A DNA stretch of 64,000 bases from Haliotis asinina (Eukaryota > Mollusca > Gastropoda > Lepetellida > Haliotidae): NCBI RefSeq assembly GCF_037392515.1, contig NC_090288.1:13435969-13499968 (forward strand), in the 5' to 3' direction. Numbering within the stretch: the first letter of the stretch is position 1; each line of letters begins with the position of its first letter. Positions 61,933 to 64,000 of the stretch are shown one piece after another. The notes under the pieces were generated by a model, which was given only the letters and a program-made list of their open reading frames with translations, was not told where the DNA came from and did not search any database. The translations under genes were made by a program, and so were the position numbers.

Positions 61933-64000
61933 GTTCCGCTCGTCAAACGTCAGAATAAATTTACAGTTATCAAAGCAGACTAACAGGCCCACTAGCAGTA
62001 AAAAACAAAACAAAACAAAAACAAATAAATTGATAAATCCAAATGAATAGATGGAATACTAAAAACCACCAAAATATGCACGTCCCCTTTAAAAAGGTAG
62101 AGTGCAAAGTGGCAAACCGGTAAAATGTGCCAAGATTCAAACTCAAAACTATACAATCGTATTTTGCTCGATAAATCAGAATGGTCTCAATGTCATAATG
62201 TGGGTAGTTACAGAATCGAAGCAAAATATTGTACATATATGCATCATGAAATAATAATTTATCAACTGAATAACACATAAAAAATACTCTTATGATATGT
62301 ATAACATCACATTTGAGTAAAAAAATGCATGCGTTGAGCTTGTTAAATATTTTAAAGATTAATAGAAGAGGTAGTAAAGGACACCCCCACTTGGGAACTT
62401 GGGAGCAGAGAGACGCCACGGTTCAGTGGTTACAGCTATAGGGCCTCCTGTGCTCTCTGCTCAATATATTAAGGGTGGTGATGTAGATGAAGGTTACGCA
62501 GGAAAAGTAGGTGATGTGGGTATACTACGTCAACAGGCTGCTGTGCAGTCAACCAGATAGTTTGTTGTTTTAACCTGTCGGACAATTGTTACGTCTGACC
62601 AGGGAGACAATAACAAGCTGATGTTAACACATGTGATCTAACGATAGTTTTGCGTTCTTTAGCATGTTTTGGAAGGGATGGCCGTGGTGTATCATTTATT
62701 CTTTCATTCATTCACATATGTATTTCTTTCTTTTATTATTTCTTTCATTCATTCACATATACTTCTTGCTCTTCATTCCTTCCTTCCTTCCTTCATTTCT
62801 TCATTCATTCATTCATTGCAAGATTTCGACTGATACAGTAAACTGGCTGAAGTACCGATAAACGCAGCCTAAGTTGCGATGGAGATGAATCAGGTCACTG
62901 TGTGCACTGGAGCATGAGGAGACGCATACTAATTAGTACAAATGGTAAAGAAAACAACCGAGTGACCTACCCCTGTTGTAGATTATTCCTGGTCTGACAA
63001 ATAAATAGGAGAATACCCCATAAAACCTCGGACGAAGAAAAGCCGGGACGGGCAAACGGGAATTACTAAAAATGGAGACCACACTATTAAAACGAAACGT
63101 GCTGAACTGGGTAGGTACACTTAAAACTGCTAGGTAGGTACATTTGGTGAATGTCAGCGGAATTGGCAAGACATATTTCAATACAGTTTAAAGATCTCAC
63201 AACACCGTTTATTAATGTGTCCCAGCATAGTCACTGGAGTTTGGTCACTCTTGATTAGGGCTTTCACAAATAAGTTCAACTTCATAGATATAGGTTGAAT
63301 TTTGGTATATTTATAGAATACCTAAATTCAAAAGAATCTCAAGGCTTAGTATTCTAAGTGTATTGTATATGTTGCTGGAAGTAAAGCTCTGTGTTCGGGA
63401 CCCGTGAAGATCTGGAGTAGAAGAGGGCTTCAACAACCCATGCTTGCCATAAAAGGCGACCATGCTTGTCGTAAGAGGTGACTAACGGGATCGGGTGGTC
63501 AGGCTCGCTGACTTTTGCTGACACATGTCATCAGTTCCCAATTGTGCAGGTCGATGCTCATGCTGTTGATCACTGGATTGTCTGATCCAAACTCGATTAT
63601 CTACAAGCTGCCGCCATATTGCTGGGATATTACTGAGTGCGACATAAAACTAAACTCACGAAATTAAACCGAATTGTCATTAGAATTTCATCTATCTTTA
63701 AACCATATGTTTGCAAAATAAAGAAAACGAGCAAACGAAAATATTTTCGTCCACGAGAGAGATTAGTCGAATTAAGACCGGAATGATTTCATTTTTTTGT
63801 CATGATAATTATAAACACACTTTCATTCATAAATTTACAACCTCCAAGACAATAAAAAAAAAAAAACTTTGAGTAAAAGTGATTATTTTGGCATATTTTT
63901 AAAAAATCTTCCTGAACTCGCAAAAGTAAGTCAAAATCAGTTGAATTTTGTGTCATGATACTCACAATGGCACTTTCATACATTTACATCCTCCAAAACA
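61933..64000 (-). repeat. Right arm of large inverted repeat (continues beyond window)
   Basis: Inverted copy of the left arm: 'tccgctcgtcaaacgtcag' at the inner end, 'ccacggttcagtggttacagc' in the middle, and 'catttacatcctccaaaaca' at the window edge. Confidence 0.92.
63385..63655 (-). repeat. Gastropod-type SINE in right arm
   Basis: Inverted counterpart of the copy at 56360, slightly longer at its 3' side (gaccc-gtgaagatctgg). Confidence 0.75.

Overview
The window is eukaryotic: spliced genes with long AT-rich introns, tRNA-derived SINEs, microsatellites and several tandem repeats. The SINE bodies (a tRNA-like head with an inverted A box and B box, and a tail with a repeated 'attccagcaatat' theme next to gtga repeats) match my memory of repeats common in marine gastropods such as abalone. 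The gastropod assignment is an inference from memory, not a search result.

Left third (1 to about 22.6 kb): one large host gene lies on the minus strand. I traced twelve exons with canonical splice sites and matching phases, running from about 20.1 kb down past base 1, where the gene continues out of the window. The N-terminal half reads like a beta-propeller and the C-terminal half like an alpha-helical solenoid, the architecture of vesicle-coat and tethering proteins. I do not recognise the family. Its introns carry SINEs, a 53-bp minisatellite (1.25-1.85 kb), a fold-back element (4.1-4.3 kb) and a 4.5-kb array of 95/96-bp repeats (10.7-15.2 kb). The repeat unit of that array is a copy of the last 64 bases of one of the gene's own exons plus its splice donor. 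A decayed Ty3/gypsy-type LTR fossil (8,688-10,697) sits inside the array with a 5-bp target duplication.

Middle (22.98-54.73 kb): nine near-identical tandem units of about 3.36 kb, plus one partial unit. Each unit has an embedded SINE, a short CpG-containing segment, and what I read as a complete three-exon plus-strand gene encoding a 120-residue protein. That protein has an acidic stretch followed by a basic C-terminal helix, and each unit ends with an AATAAA signal. I do not recognise the protein. This recently amplified gene array is the best candidate for an undescribed system here.

Right part (54.73-64 kb): a satellite of about 180-bp units built around the palindrome CGCCCATGGGCG, then two arms of a large inverted repeat (55.88-58.50 and 61.93-64.00 kb, the latter running out of the window) around a 3.4-kb spacer in which I see no convincing gene.
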